A stretch of DNA of 64,000 nucleotides from Candidatus Bathyarchaeota archaeon (GTDB taxonomy: Archaea; Thermoproteota; Bathyarchaeia; Bathyarchaeales; Bathycorpusculaceae). A program made the position numbers and the translations under genes. Numbering within the stretch: the first letter of the stretch is position 1; the number at the start of each line of letters is the position of its first letter. The stretch is from assembly GCA_003164295.1 (NCBI GenBank), contig PLTA01000034.1:1-64000 (forward strand). Reading direction: 5' to 3'. Under the pieces are notes generated by a model. It saw only the letters and a list, made by a program, of their open reading frames with translations, was not told where the DNA came from and ran no database searches. Positions 1 through 8,505 of the stretch are shown here, in pieces.

Positions 1-96
1 CAGAAAAATATGGACTATCCCAGAAGCAAATGGAAAACCTTAATTCAAATTTCCTCTAAAAAAGTGAATTTAAACTAAAAGTTCAACGAATAGCTT

Positions 97-122
97 GACA
101 AACCCTAAATCAAAAAAGCAAC
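97..122 (+). repeat. Partial copy of the GACGCAACC element
   Basis: A 17-base identity (105-121) with the 3' part of the element at 191-250 (CTAAATCAAAAAAGCAA), preceded by GAC and AAACC but lacking the middle of the element and the upstream 10-nt periodic array. It is read as a truncated or internally deleted copy. Part of the A-rich identity could be chance. Confidence 0.45.
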
Positions 123-149
123 ACACTGAGCCATTTTAAAACAGCTGTT

Positions 150-250
150 TTGCGTTTTCTTGCAGATCCTTGCAATTCCTTGCAGTTTAAGACGCAACCT
201 GCAAACAATTTAAGCTCTAAATCAAAAAAGCAATCTAAAACAAATTGAAC
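150..250 (+). repeat. 10-nt periodic array plus conserved element, copy A
   Basis: Four 10-nt units (150-189; TTGCGTTTTC, TTGCAGATCC, TTGCAATTCC, TTGCAGTTTA) run in exact phase into AGACGCAACC (190-199). A conserved tail follows to about 250, including TGCAAACAATTTAAGC and CAAAAAAGCAA. The 60 nt from 191 align without gaps to copy B (about 49 of 60 identical by eye) and to the reverse complement of copy C at 60 kb. A 10-nt period does not fit codons, and no ORF or ribosome site lies here. Function unknown. Confidence 0.8.
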
Positions 251-342
251 CCTGTTTTTCTGGAAAAATATTTTTTTCTTTCCTTAGCCTTTCTAAGCAT
301 TGTCTAGTTTTATCTTCAAAGCAACCTGTGAGAGCGTCTAAA

Positions 343-463
343 TGTCAAATTATGTAAAAAAATGTAAAATATTGTCAAATAAAGTAAAATAATGTAAAAT
401 AATGACGCAACCTGCAACCAATCTAAGCCCTGAACCAAAAAAGCAAACCAAAACGCAAAGAAC
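343..463 (+). repeat. 10-nt periodic array plus conserved element, copy B
   Basis: Six 10-nt units (343-402; for example TGTCAAATTA, TGTAAAATAT, AGTAAAATAA) lead in phase into TGACGCAACC (403-412) and then the conserved tail to about 463. The unit sequence differs completely from copy A, while the anchor and tail are shared. Copy B lies about 150 nt from copy A in the same orientation, downstream of the minus-strand presenilin-like gene. Apart from these elements I see nothing recognisable in 1-526. Confidence 0.8.
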
Positions 464-526
464 AAAATTGTGCAAAAACACAAACCATCTATTTTATCTA
501 ATAAATTGCATCACAAAAAAAGGAAG

Positions 527-1399
527 TTAAAGAAGCGGCAAAATCAAAAAGCCTGTAATTAAGCCTCCCGCCAACCCTAGCATAATTGGAAAGGGCAAAC
601 CGGGAAAGATACCTTTTCGTTCAAGCATGTAAAACGTTATGATTGAGCCTGCTATAATGCCGATAACTGCACCTATCGTTGGCAGAATGTTCACGAAATT
701 AAAGAATATAGCTCCTGTTAGCACGGAATAGAAAACTAAGTCGCCTAGCCCCATCTGTATATCTTTAAATGAAAAGCTTAAGCCTTGCAATTCATCAAGC
801 CCTGAAGATTCAGCGATTTTTCCGACTGCACCACGATATACTGCGAAAACATCATACACAGCCAAAAACGTCAAAATCAAAATAACACTATACAAGCCAC
901 CGAACTGAAGAAGTGAACTGCCAAAGAAAATACCTAGAGCACCGCCAATACAAATTACCGCCACATTCCTCGCTACTCCGCCAAATCGAAAGATAGCAAG
1001 GTCAAACAATGCCGTGAGGAATAGCGACAATGTTATCACTAAATAAATAGTCCAAGCAGGGGCATTGGAAAATATTGCCAGCAAGTAAATCAGTGACAAC
1101 AAAAGTGAGGCGGTAGTCATTGCTACGACGATCAAAGCTTTGATTATTGTTTTGCTTTTTCGCTTGAGCAATACATAAAATATGCTTGCGCTTATGGCGA
1201 CAAGGATTACAAAATATAAACCATTAAAAACTGGGGCTCCTGGCGTATTTGCGTTTATGGGTGTTGATTGAGGAATAAGCTCAGTTTGATGAGGCGCAAT
1301 TAAATAAGCGCAGGCTAAACCAAAAAATAAGCTTGCCAATATAGGAACTAAGTATACAATTTGAAACTTGAAATTATCTTGTTTGTCTTGTTCAGTCAA
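527..1399 (-). CDS. Presenilin-like intramembrane aspartyl protease (A22 family)
   Basis: Polytopic membrane protein of 290 aa with about eight or nine hydrophobic segments. The two catalytic aspartates of the presenilin/signal-peptide-peptidase family are visible: D183 in VYDVFAV and D220 in GLGD. The C-terminal PAL-like motif is replaced by GLPFPIML (267-274). Family members cut substrates within the membrane, for example leftover signal peptides; the substrate here is unknown. It starts 6 nt after the archaemetzincin gene stops and probably shares its transcript. High confidence in the family, none about substrate. Confidence 0.85.
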   Translation of the reverse strand: MTEQDKQDNFKFQIVYLVPILASLFFGLACAYLIAPHQTELIPQSTPINANTPGAPVFNGLYFVILVAISASIFYVLLKRKSKTIIKALIVVAMTTASLLLSLIYLLAIFSNAPAWTIYLVITLSLFLTALFDLAIFRFGGVARNVAVICIGGALGIFFGSSLLQFGGLYSVILILTFLAVYDVFAVYRGAVGKIAESSGLDELQGLSFSFKDIQMGLGDLVFYSVLTGAIFFNFVNILPTIGAVIGIIAGSIITFYMLERKGIFPGLPFPIMLGLAGGLITGFLILPLL

Positions 1400-1405
1400 G
1401 GTTGC

Positions 1406-1957
1406 TTACCCTAAATTGCTAATAGCTAATGACGCTTGCAAGTAACATTGGTCGCACAATAAGGTTTGCTTTTTGTCGGTGTCAAAAATAGAGTTAGAAA
1501 AGTGCATGACACAATAACTCTTTGGGCAATGCTGTATTCCTAAAGTGTGCCCCAACTCGTGAACCGCCTCCTTTAACATTCTTACCGCAAATACATTTGT
1601 ACCAGCGTTTTCACGGTAAAATTCGGGTTTAAGTCTCCACAACGAAATCAAAGCAGCATTTCCAGGAACGTATGCTTCACCAAACACATAATTCAAGCCA
1701 GAAGAAAAAATATCAACATCAACCACCCCTAAAACTCTGTCATACTTCTCTTTATTAGCAGAAAAAACCCCAACGTCACTAAGTATAACGCTTGAATTGT
1801 ATTGATTACGTTTTCTATCTAAAGCCCGCTCGGGAACGGGTAAAGAACCATTAATTATTGAGCAGGCGGTGTCTGGAAAAATCTTAACGATGCCTTGAGC
1901 AAGCTCCGCCAAAACTTCTGGAGGTATTTGACCGACAGATAATATTCCTATCTTCAT
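1406..1957 (-). CDS. amzA: Archaemetzincin, zinc metalloprotease
   Basis: 183 aa, the usual family length. It has the complete archaemetzincin signature: HELGHTLGIQHC at 133-144 (zinc-binding H133, H137, H143, catalytic E134), then C149, the Met-turn M151 and a CxxC at 168-171 that holds a second structural zinc. Archaemetzincins are metallopeptidases with restricted peptide specificity. The gene begins 9 nt after the beta-CASP RNase stop and ends 6 nt before the presenilin-like gene, so two proteases of different class appear to be co-transcribed with an RNase. Confidence 0.95.
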   Translation of the reverse strand: MKIGILSVGQIPPEVLAELAQGIVKIFPDTACSIINGSLPVPERALDRKRNQYNSSVILSDVGVFSANKEKYDRVLGVVDVDIFSSGLNYVFGEAYVPGNAALISLWRLKPEFYRENAGTNVFAVRMLKEAVHELGHTLGIQHCPKSYCVMHFSNSIFDTDKKQTLLCDQCYLQASLAISNLG

Positions 1958-1966
1958 AGAGTCAAC

Positions 1967-3223
1967 CTAAATTTCGTAGGTTTCTCCAGTTCTAGGTGCC
2001 ACAGCTTCTAAACCCAGCTCGGTTTTTGCCCATTCTGCAAATAATTCACAATTGCCTTCTGCACCGTGAACGCAGAAAACTTTGGGTTTTCCTCCCAGTC
2101 GCCGTAACCCCTCTTTCAGTTGGCTTGCTCCACAATGGGAAGAGAAATCAAAGTGCCGATACTGCGACTTAACTTTTCGCACTTTCCCATCAACCAAAGT
2201 TATACCTTTTTCTAACAACTGTTTGCCAGGAGTTCCTGGAATCTGGTAACTGACCAGAAAAATTGCGTTAGTTGCTTTCTTCGCTATTTTGGAAACATAA
2301 AACTGGGACGGACCACCTTTTAACATGCCTGCAGGCGAAATAACAACCCCTGGATCCCTAGCTGCTTTACGTCGATCTCGCCAACCATCAACCCAATCCA
2401 GCGAGTTCATAGCATTCATAAAAAGCTTAGGATCTCTTAGAAATTCCTTGTAATTCATCATTATTCTACTAGCTTCCCGAGCCATACCATCCAAAACTAT
2501 AGGGTACTCAAAATGATTTGCAGACAAAACACACGCAATTTCCTGCGCTCGTCCAACACCGAACGCTGGCACCAAAACGGTTCCGCCTCGCTCAACAATT
2601 TCAGTTGCTGCCTCAACAAAACTTTTTTCAAGTTCAGGCCGCAAAGTATGATCTTCACTTGCATAAGTGCTTTCAGTAATGACGGCGTCAAACTCGCCGT
2701 AATCCATTGTTGCACCCTTTAACATTTTGCTGTCTTCCATGTTGTAGTCGCCTGTGAAGAGAATTTTTTTGCCATCTGCTTCAACTTGTACTTGAGCGCT
2801 TCCAGGTGTATGGCCTGCATCAAAAAGTTTGATCTTCATGTCGCCGACTGTTTCTTCGACACCAAAATCTATGTGCTTGCTGCTATGCATCATGGTGTTT
2901 AGTTCAAGATATTCAAACGGCAAATAATAACTTGATAAGTGAATGAAATCTTGAATCAGAACCTGAGTCAACTCTAAATTAAGCTTATTTGTAATTAAGG
3001 GTTTTCTGTCATTGATGTAAAAGATTGGTATTGCGCCTGAATGGTCAAGGTGACTGTGTGTTAAGATAACTGCATCTAACTCTTTTGGTGGAACATGCAT
3101 TGGGAAACCTGGTTCACGATCAAGCATAACACCATAATCTAACACAACCTTACTTTTTTGAGACTTAACAGTTATACCAATTCTACCTACTTCTCTGGCT
3201 CCACCTAAAAATCCAATCTGCAA
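1967..3223 (-). CDS. Beta-CASP metallo-beta-lactamase ribonuclease (aCPSF2-like)
   Basis: 418 aa with an MBL fold and a beta-CASP insert. Visible metal ligands are HSHLDH (56-61), H138 in AGHTPGS, D159 in FTGDY, H363 in SSHCGAS and H386 in CVHGAEG. No N-terminal KH domains are present, which separates it from aCPSF1 and fits aCPSF2-type or short RNase J-like enzymes. The family makes endo- and 5'-3' exonucleolytic cuts in RNA processing and decay. It lies between the PHP gene (67 nt upstream) and amzA (9 nt downstream). Confidence 0.85.
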   Translation of the reverse strand: MQIGFLGGAREVGRIGITVKSQKSKVVLDYGVMLDREPGFPMHVPPKELDAVILTHSHLDHSGAIPIFYINDRKPLITNKLNLELTQVLIQDFIHLSSYYLPFEYLELNTMMHSSKHIDFGVEETVGDMKIKLFDAGHTPGSAQVQVEADGKKILFTGDYNMEDSKMLKGATMDYGEFDAVITESTYASEDHTLRPELEKSFVEAATEIVERGGTVLVPAFGVGRAQEIACVLSANHFEYPIVLDGMAREASRIMMNYKEFLRDPKLFMNAMNSLDWVDGWRDRRKAARDPGVVISPAGMLKGGPSQFYVSKIAKKATNAIFLVSYQIPGTPGKQLLEKGITLVDGKVRKVKSQYRHFDFSSHCGASQLKEGLRRLGGKPKVFCVHGAEGNCELFAEWAKTELGLEAVAPRTGETYEI

Positions 3224-3290
3224 TTAGACCAATCCTTGTTGTAAAGCATTAATAATTTAAATTGAAAACTCTGCTGTTTTAAAAACATAT

Positions 3291-3935
3291 TTATCCTTTT
3301 GTCAAATGGGCAGATACAAAACCCTTCTTAATTGCCTTCAACACAGATTCAACATTCAAATTCGCATCGATTTTTGCGTTGACCGAAAACAACTCTGATA
3401 CTTGATGTGCATCGCTGCCTGCTGTACCGGATAAACCCATGCTTTTAGCAAGTTCCTTAGCCTGACTATTAGCCGAAACAGAGGATCCCCCATTCAATAC
3501 CTCTATGGCATCCACTTTGTAGTTTCTTGCTAAATCACCCATACCGTATTCTCGAAAAGGATGAGCCACAATAGAAACTGCTCCTATACTTTTTGCATAA
3601 TCAACGACATCTTCAGGCATCCAAGGCTTTGGGGGTAACTCGTCTGTCCCTAAAACCAACATGTCACCCTGTGGTGTACTAATTTCTACTCCTGGTATAA
3701 TCAAAATATCAGGGTAAGCAGAAGCCAACTCAATTGTGGCATTGCAACCTCGGACACTGTCGTGATCTGTCACGGCGGCGACCTTGATAAACTTGTGAGC
3801 TGCAAGCATGTCAACTAGAGTTTTTGGTTGAATAATAGAATCAGCTGAGTAAATTGTATGTATGTGAAAGTCGCCGTATATAGAGAGGACAGTTTTATCT
3901 CGGTTAATGTTGGAAGTTTCTTTTACCGTGACCAT
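3291..3935 (-). CDS. PHP-domain metal-dependent phosphoesterase
   Basis: 214 aa. PHP motifs are clear: DFHIHTIYSAD near the N-terminus, TDHDSVRG, PGVEIST, VAHPF and GSDAH near residues 173-177. These His/Asp/Glu residues form a trinuclear metal site in phosphoesterases and histidinol-phosphatase-like enzymes. The substrate cannot be told from sequence. It lies upstream of the RNase/amzA/presenilin genes on the same strand with a 67-nt gap and may head the transcript. Confidence 0.8.
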   Translation of the reverse strand: MVTVKETSNINRDKTVLSIYGDFHIHTIYSADSIIQPKTLVDMLAAHKFIKVAAVTDHDSVRGCNATIELASAYPDILIIPGVEISTPQGDMLVLGTDELPPKPWMPEDVVDYAKSIGAVSIVAHPFREYGMGDLARNYKVDAIEVLNGGSSVSANSQAKELAKSMGLSGTAGSDAHQVSELFSVNAKIDANLNVESVLKAIKKGFVSAHLTKG

Positions 3936-4080
3936 ATGAAAGTTTAGGTTATCGGAAGTAAAAATGTTTCGTGATTAACGTTTTTCTTTTAATATAGTTT
4001 AGATACAATATAGTGCTCAATTTTTTCTTCAGAATATTTAACGAAGCTAAAATGCAACATAAAAACGAAATGGCCTTAAT

Positions 4081-5703
4081 CTAATTTAACTGCTTTCTTA
4101 AAATAACCTCTAACTGAGCCAAAATCTCTTTGGTTCCCTTAACATTAGTATCAACAGCGTCAAACGCTAAACCCTTCGCTCTACACACTGACTTGCAAGC
4201 CCTCTTAACAGTACCCTGCCAAAGTTTAGCATCATTAAGCAAAACAACGCCTTCATACGAATTGCGTTTGATATATTCTCGGGTTTGGTTAGCGACGTAA
4301 TTCACGGTTTCTAAATCAAGAGGTAACGCCGTTTCATGCTGACTAAGCGGGTAAATCTCATCAAGCTCCAATGGAACAACACCGAATGGGGCGCAATAGA
4401 CGCAGATATGAATTTTTGATGCTGATTTTTCGCCTAAACTTCTGAGAAGCTGACGAATTTTTTTGAATTCCGGTGCTTTATGAAATGGTTTATTTCTTGT
4501 TTGTGGCACAAGAAAAAGAATTTTTGCATTGCTTGGGGGGTCATATCTTTGGTTTAAGCGTTTGCGATAGTGAGTAATTTCTGGGCGAGCAAGTCCCTCG
4601 GCATCAAAATAGAAAAAGCCGCTGCTCTTCACTGAAGGACTGTACTTTTCTAAGAAGTCCACGTGATTTCGAAGTTTTTTTAACGCCGAGAGCAACGCTG
4701 GGTGATTATGAACCCGCATTTCCGTATGCTCCCATAATCTACCATCTCGAATAGCCTGTTTGATTCGTCGCATCTCAGCTACACAAACGTAAAGATTATG
4801 TTCAGCTAAGAATACCTCCTGCTCTTTCTTCGATTTTCGTTCAAGCTCTCTTGGGGTTTCACCTGAACACTTGGGGCAAGAACAGGGAAAATAATCCAAT
4901 TCATTTAGCCGCCACGTACCGTTCTCAGTCATGTAACGGCTTTCTCGAGCATATAAAACATAAGCTGCTGAATCAAAAAGGTCACAGCCCAAAGCCACAG
5001 CCAACGAGAACATAGCTGGATGTCCAGCACCAAACAAATGCAGTGGACGCTCGATTGGTAAACCTTTTTTGGCGGTTAATATCATGTCGGCTAAAACGTC
5101 GTAGCGGTAGTTTTCCATAACTTCAGTTGGACTGCCCAGAGCATGGATTTGGAAAGGCAACTTTCCCATCTCAACCGCAGAGATTGCAACAAGATCAAGA
5201 TGTCTTCCACCTTGAACTGGACCCACCCACAAAATATCATCACGCGTTTTTAATTCGAAAAAAGCCTTAGCTCTTCGCAAAGTTTCAGCTACAGTTCCTT
5301 CGGCTTCTTCTTTAGTTACTTTCCAACCCGTAGGGATATCAAGCATAGTCGCGATGTCGCTTCCGATGCCTTCTTGGTAAGCAACAATTTCTTTTTGGCT
5401 AACATCGACCTCGCCATATACGAGAATTTGGTAAGCTCCCGAATCAGTCATGATTGAACCATCAAAATCTAAGAGTTTATGCAAACCTTCATTGCAAACG
5501 GTGTCTCCAAAACGTTTTTTGAGGATGTAAGCGTTAGTTATGACTGCTTCAAAACCGAAGGTTTCCTTAAGCTTTCTTGGTGTAACAAGTTGGATGCTGG
5601 GATTAATTACTGGGTAAAGCAGTGGAGTTTCCACTGTTCCGCTTTTAGTTTTTAGTTTGCCTATTCTGCCAAGTAAATCTTTTTCTTTAATTTCGAAACT
5701 CAA
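4081..5703 (-). CDS. tgtA: Archaeosine tRNA-guanine(15) transglycosylase with DUF5591-like C-terminus
   Basis: Exchanges guanine-15 of tRNA for preQ0 in archaeosine synthesis. Catalytic TIM barrel about 1-360 with DSGAYQ (D87, general base) and LFDSAAY (D244, nucleophile); zinc ligands C274, C276, C279, H302. Residues about 395-540 resemble the DUF5591 region shared with ArcS, including VPQTRNKPFHKA at 399-410, a degenerate version of the ArcS-type PC-x3-KPY-x2-S-x2-H motif. At 540 aa it ends without a recognisable PUA domain, shorter than the ~580 aa of well-known archaeal TGTs. The transglycosylase role is secure; the tail's role is not. Confidence 0.93.
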   Translation of the reverse strand: MSFEIKEKDLLGRIGKLKTKSGTVETPLLYPVINPSIQLVTPRKLKETFGFEAVITNAYILKKRFGDTVCNEGLHKLLDFDGSIMTDSGAYQILVYGEVDVSQKEIVAYQEGIGSDIATMLDIPTGWKVTKEEAEGTVAETLRRAKAFFELKTRDDILWVGPVQGGRHLDLVAISAVEMGKLPFQIHALGSPTEVMENYRYDVLADMILTAKKGLPIERPLHLFGAGHPAMFSLAVALGCDLFDSAAYVLYARESRYMTENGTWRLNELDYFPCSCPKCSGETPRELERKSKKEQEVFLAEHNLYVCVAEMRRIKQAIRDGRLWEHTEMRVHNHPALLSALKKLRNHVDFLEKYSPSVKSSGFFYFDAEGLARPEITHYRKRLNQRYDPPSNAKILFLVPQTRNKPFHKAPEFKKIRQLLRSLGEKSASKIHICVYCAPFGVVPLELDEIYPLSQHETALPLDLETVNYVANQTREYIKRNSYEGVVLLNDAKLWQGTVKRACKSVCRAKGLAFDAVDTNVKGTKEILAQLEVILRKQLN

Positions 5704-5939
5704 TTCTGAAGCCTAAACATGAAGGGCTTCTTGGGTATAAAAAACATTAGCTTAAAAAAACTGGAAGGCAAGCGATAGAGGTAACTTTCTGAAATACTTT
5801 CCTTGACTCAGTCGCTGGTTTATTTTAAATTTGATTTATAAAAAATTTTGTTTATTCGAAACCTCCAAAACATAAAACCATCAACTTACCCGAAAAAAAT
5901 TGGTGCTTACAAATTAGGCAACCTTATATCAACCGTGAT

Positions 5940-6719
5940 TTGTCTAATACCCAAGAGATGCTATCCATGGTTTGTTCAATTGACATAAGTGAAAAACCAC
6001 AACTTAACGACCCAATTCTTATCGAAGGTTTACCGGGCATAGGATTTGTAGCTAACATCGCAACACTACATTTAATAAAAGAGCTTAAAGCCAAAAAATT
6101 TGTACAGATATTCTCTTCCTCATTCCAAGATTTTGCAGTGACAACTGGAGATGGCGGAGCACTTACACCGACAAATGAACTCTACTATGTCAAGCGGAAA
6201 GAAGGCGATCGTGACTTGATTATTTGGTTTGGAAATACTCAGGCTTTGACAACTGTTGGACAATACGAATTAGTTGGTAAAGTTCTTGATTTAGCACAAC
6301 AATTTGGCTGTCACTTTGTAATCTCGATTGGAGGCTTCAAAAAAGATGAGGCGCAATCGGTACCTGAAATTTACAGCACCGCAACAGATTTAGAAACGAT
6401 GCAGGTGGCTTTGGATTTGGGAACAAAAGTGATGGTTGGGCATGTTTTTGGCATCGCAGGTTTATCAGTTGGATTAGCAGGAATCAGAAACATGAAAGGT
6501 TTCTCATTACTCGTAGATACACCTGGAATGAATCCTGATGTAAACGCTGCAAGATATGCCTTGAACCTGCTTGGTAAATATTTAAGTCTTGATGTTGACC
6601 AATCAAAGCTTGAAGAAAGTGGCATTGAAATTAAAAAAACCTTAGAATCCTTTGGAATTATCAGAAGCATAACAGAAGAAAAGAAAAGAGAAGAGCAACA
6701 GTTGCGCTGGTTTATTTAG
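5940..6719 (+). CDS. PAC2-family proteasome assembly chaperone
   Basis: 259 aa (TTG start at 5940; ATG at 5958 is an alternative). PAC2 signature: ILIEGLPGIGFVANIA near 30-45, and VISIGGFKKDE and MVGHVFGIAGLSVGLAG further on. Archaeal relatives (PbaA/PbaB) bind 20S proteasome alpha rings as chaperones or caps. The last residues RWFI resemble the HbYX docking tail, with Phe in place of Tyr. It overlaps the convergent Sm-like gene by 4 nt and is divergent from tgtA over a 236-nt gap. Confidence 0.85.
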   Translation: MSNTQEMLSMVCSIDISEKPQLNDPILIEGLPGIGFVANIATLHLIKELKAKKFVQIFSSSFQDFAVTTGDGGALTPTNELYYVKRKEGDRDLIIWFGNTQALTTVGQYELVGKVLDLAQQFGCHFVISIGGFKKDEAQSVPEIYSTATDLETMQVALDLGTKVMVGHVFGIAGLSVGLAGIRNMKGFSLLVDTPGMNPDVNAARYALNLLGKYLSLDVDQSKLEESGIEIKKTLESFGIIRSITEEKKREEQQLRWFI

Positions 6720-7138
6720 GCTTTGACTTCGCTCATGAACGCATCGTAAACTCTTTGCACTCGATCGGCGGCTGGACCTGAACCTTCACTTACACCTTTT
6801 TCGGTTACTTTCACTTTGTCCATTACCCAAATGAATCCTTGGTCATCATATAGTTTAACCATGGTTGGAAAAACTTTTTCAAGCCTTGAAGCTAAGGATT
6901 TGAGGTCGAAGGGTTTTTCTGCGCTTGATATTTGAGCAACAACAGTTCCGTTTATGAATACTCTGTGAACAACCTTTCCAGATTCGTCTTTGGCATCACT
7001 TATGGATAGACTCATATTTTCAGGGTTAATGCCGATTAATGTACCTGTAAATGTTTTTCCGGTAGTTGTCACAACAGAAACGGTTTTATCTGCCAACGCT
7101 GCAATTTCTGTTTGATATTTTCTTTGCGCTACAGACAA
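6716..7138 (-). CDS. Sm-like archaeal protein with C-terminal extension (SmAP3-like)
   Basis: 140 aa. The N-terminal half is an Sm fold: KTVSVVTTTGKTFTGTLIGINPENMSLSISDA (Sm1) and HRVFINGTVVAQIS (Sm2). The extra ~60 residues (FPTMVKLYDDQGFIWVMDKVKVTEKG) match the arrangement of SmAP3-type proteins, which carry a second domain after the Sm core. Expected to form oligomeric rings binding U-rich RNA. Overlaps the 3' end of the PAC2 gene by 4 nt, tail to tail. Confidence 0.8.
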   Translation of the reverse strand: MSVAQRKYQTEIAALADKTVSVVTTTGKTFTGTLIGINPENMSLSISDAKDESGKVVHRVFINGTVVAQISSAEKPFDLKSLASRLEKVFPTMVKLYDDQGFIWVMDKVKVTEKGVSEGSGPAADRVQRVYDAFMSEVKA

Positions 7139-7313
7139 CTTTTATTTCTCCATTAACGTAACGAAATTGCACTACCAGTATTTATCCCTTAAGAGCTACT
7201 GAGTGAAATACAAAAAAAATACCGCATTAATTATTTTGCATAAAAAAGTTAACTATTTTTTTTTACAAAATCTTTTCTTCAAACAAAAATAAATAAAAAT
7301 TTGAGAAAATTGA

Positions 7314-8456
7314 TTAAGTGGTTGGCGCTGGTCTTGTCCCAAGGACAACCGTTACTTGCACTTGCGAATTTCCCCTAACAACAGTTAAAGTTAAACTGTC
7401 GCCTGGCAAAGTATGCTCTTCCAAGTAGCTTGCTAGATCATCGTTATTTCTGATTGTTTGGTTACCCAAACCTATTACAATGTCGCCGACGTGCAATTTG
7501 CCATCTGAAGGTCCTCCACCCACAACTGTGGTAATTTGAAAACCATAAGTAACACTTGCATGGATTTGCTGTGCGGTAGCATAATTCATGTCTCCTCCTT
7601 CTACGCCAAGATACGAGTGCCCACTGTACGAGCCAGTTGTTATCAAAGCCGATATTTCACGTAGTATAGTGTCTGAGGGAATCGCAAAGCCTAGTCCCTG
7701 TGAGTTTGAAACTATCGCAGCTGTGATGCCTACAACACTTCCCGCAGCGTTAAGTAGAGGACCTCCCGAGTTTCCAGGGTTTATCGGCGTGCTTGTTTGA
7801 ATTACGTTGGCAATTGCGTAAGCTCCTGCGGTAGCTGGTTCAGTTATTGTTCTTCCCAATGCGCTTACAGCGCCTGTTGTTAGAGAGCCTACTAATCCGT
7901 AGGGGTTTCCAATTGCTACAACTGGTTCACCTACGCTCAAGGAGGAAGAACTTACAATGTTAAGCGGTTTAAATTCAGAAGCAGGTGCACCGTTAACTGA
8001 AACAACTGCTAAATCAGAATATGGATCTGTACCAAGAACGGTGGCTGAATAGCCATTTCCATCTGAAAAAGTTACACTTAAGTTGCTGGTGCCTTGAACA
8101 ACATGATTATTGGTTAATACAATGTTGCTGTCTGCGAACGTATAGACAAAACCTGACGCCTGCACGCCTCCGGTACTTGTATCGCCTTCTATTAAGACAA
8201 CTGAATTAATGACGTTATTGTACAAGTTTTCTAATGAGGTACCGTTCTGTTGTATGTTGATGGTTTGATAGGTGACGTTTTGGAATCCTCTGAGGTAAGA
8301 AACTTGGCTTTGAAGAGTCGAGACTTGAGTACCTAAATTGTTTACTTGCATGTAAGTTACATAATAAATGCCTACTCCTCCCACAAGTAAACCTGCTGCA
8401 AAAAGAAGAATAAGCATGCTAGCTGAAGCTTGAGTAAAACGCTTGGACGTCATCAT
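7314..8456 (-). CDS. HtrA/DegP-type serine protease with one PDZ domain
   Basis: 380 aa. An N-terminal membrane anchor (about 12-36) is followed by a short coiled coil and a trypsin-like domain with H118 (TNNHVV), D148 (YSDLAVV) and S230 (NPGNSGGP). A single PDZ domain occupies about 282-375. Anchored outside the membrane, it should degrade misfolded extracytoplasmic proteins. HtrA is mainly a bacterial family, so its presence fits the mix of bacterial-type stress genes here. It is followed by purA upstream, 49 nt away on the same strand. Confidence 0.92.
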   Translation of the reverse strand: MMTSKRFTQASASMLILLFAAGLLVGGVGIYYVTYMQVNNLGTQVSTLQSQVSYLRGFQNVTYQTINIQQNGTSLENLYNNVINSVVLIEGDTSTGGVQASGFVYTFADSNIVLTNNHVVQGTSNLSVTFSDGNGYSATVLGTDPYSDLAVVSVNGAPASEFKPLNIVSSSSLSVGEPVVAIGNPYGLVGSLTTGAVSALGRTITEPATAGAYAIANVIQTSTPINPGNSGGPLLNAAGSVVGITAAIVSNSQGLGFAIPSDTILREISALITTGSYSGHSYLGVEGGDMNYATAQQIHASVTYGFQITTVVGGGPSDGKLHVGDIVIGLGNQTIRNNDDLASYLEEHTLPGDSLTLTVVRGNSQVQVTVVLGTRPAPTT

Positions 8457-8505
8457 ACATTACGCCTTGAAAGAGCATTTGCTTGTTAGGAAATAAAAGT
8501 ATCTA

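Noticed and set aside
150-463. CRISPR array at the window start
   Set aside because: Units are 10 nt with no spacers, unit sequence varies within and between arrays, and no cas genes are in the window.
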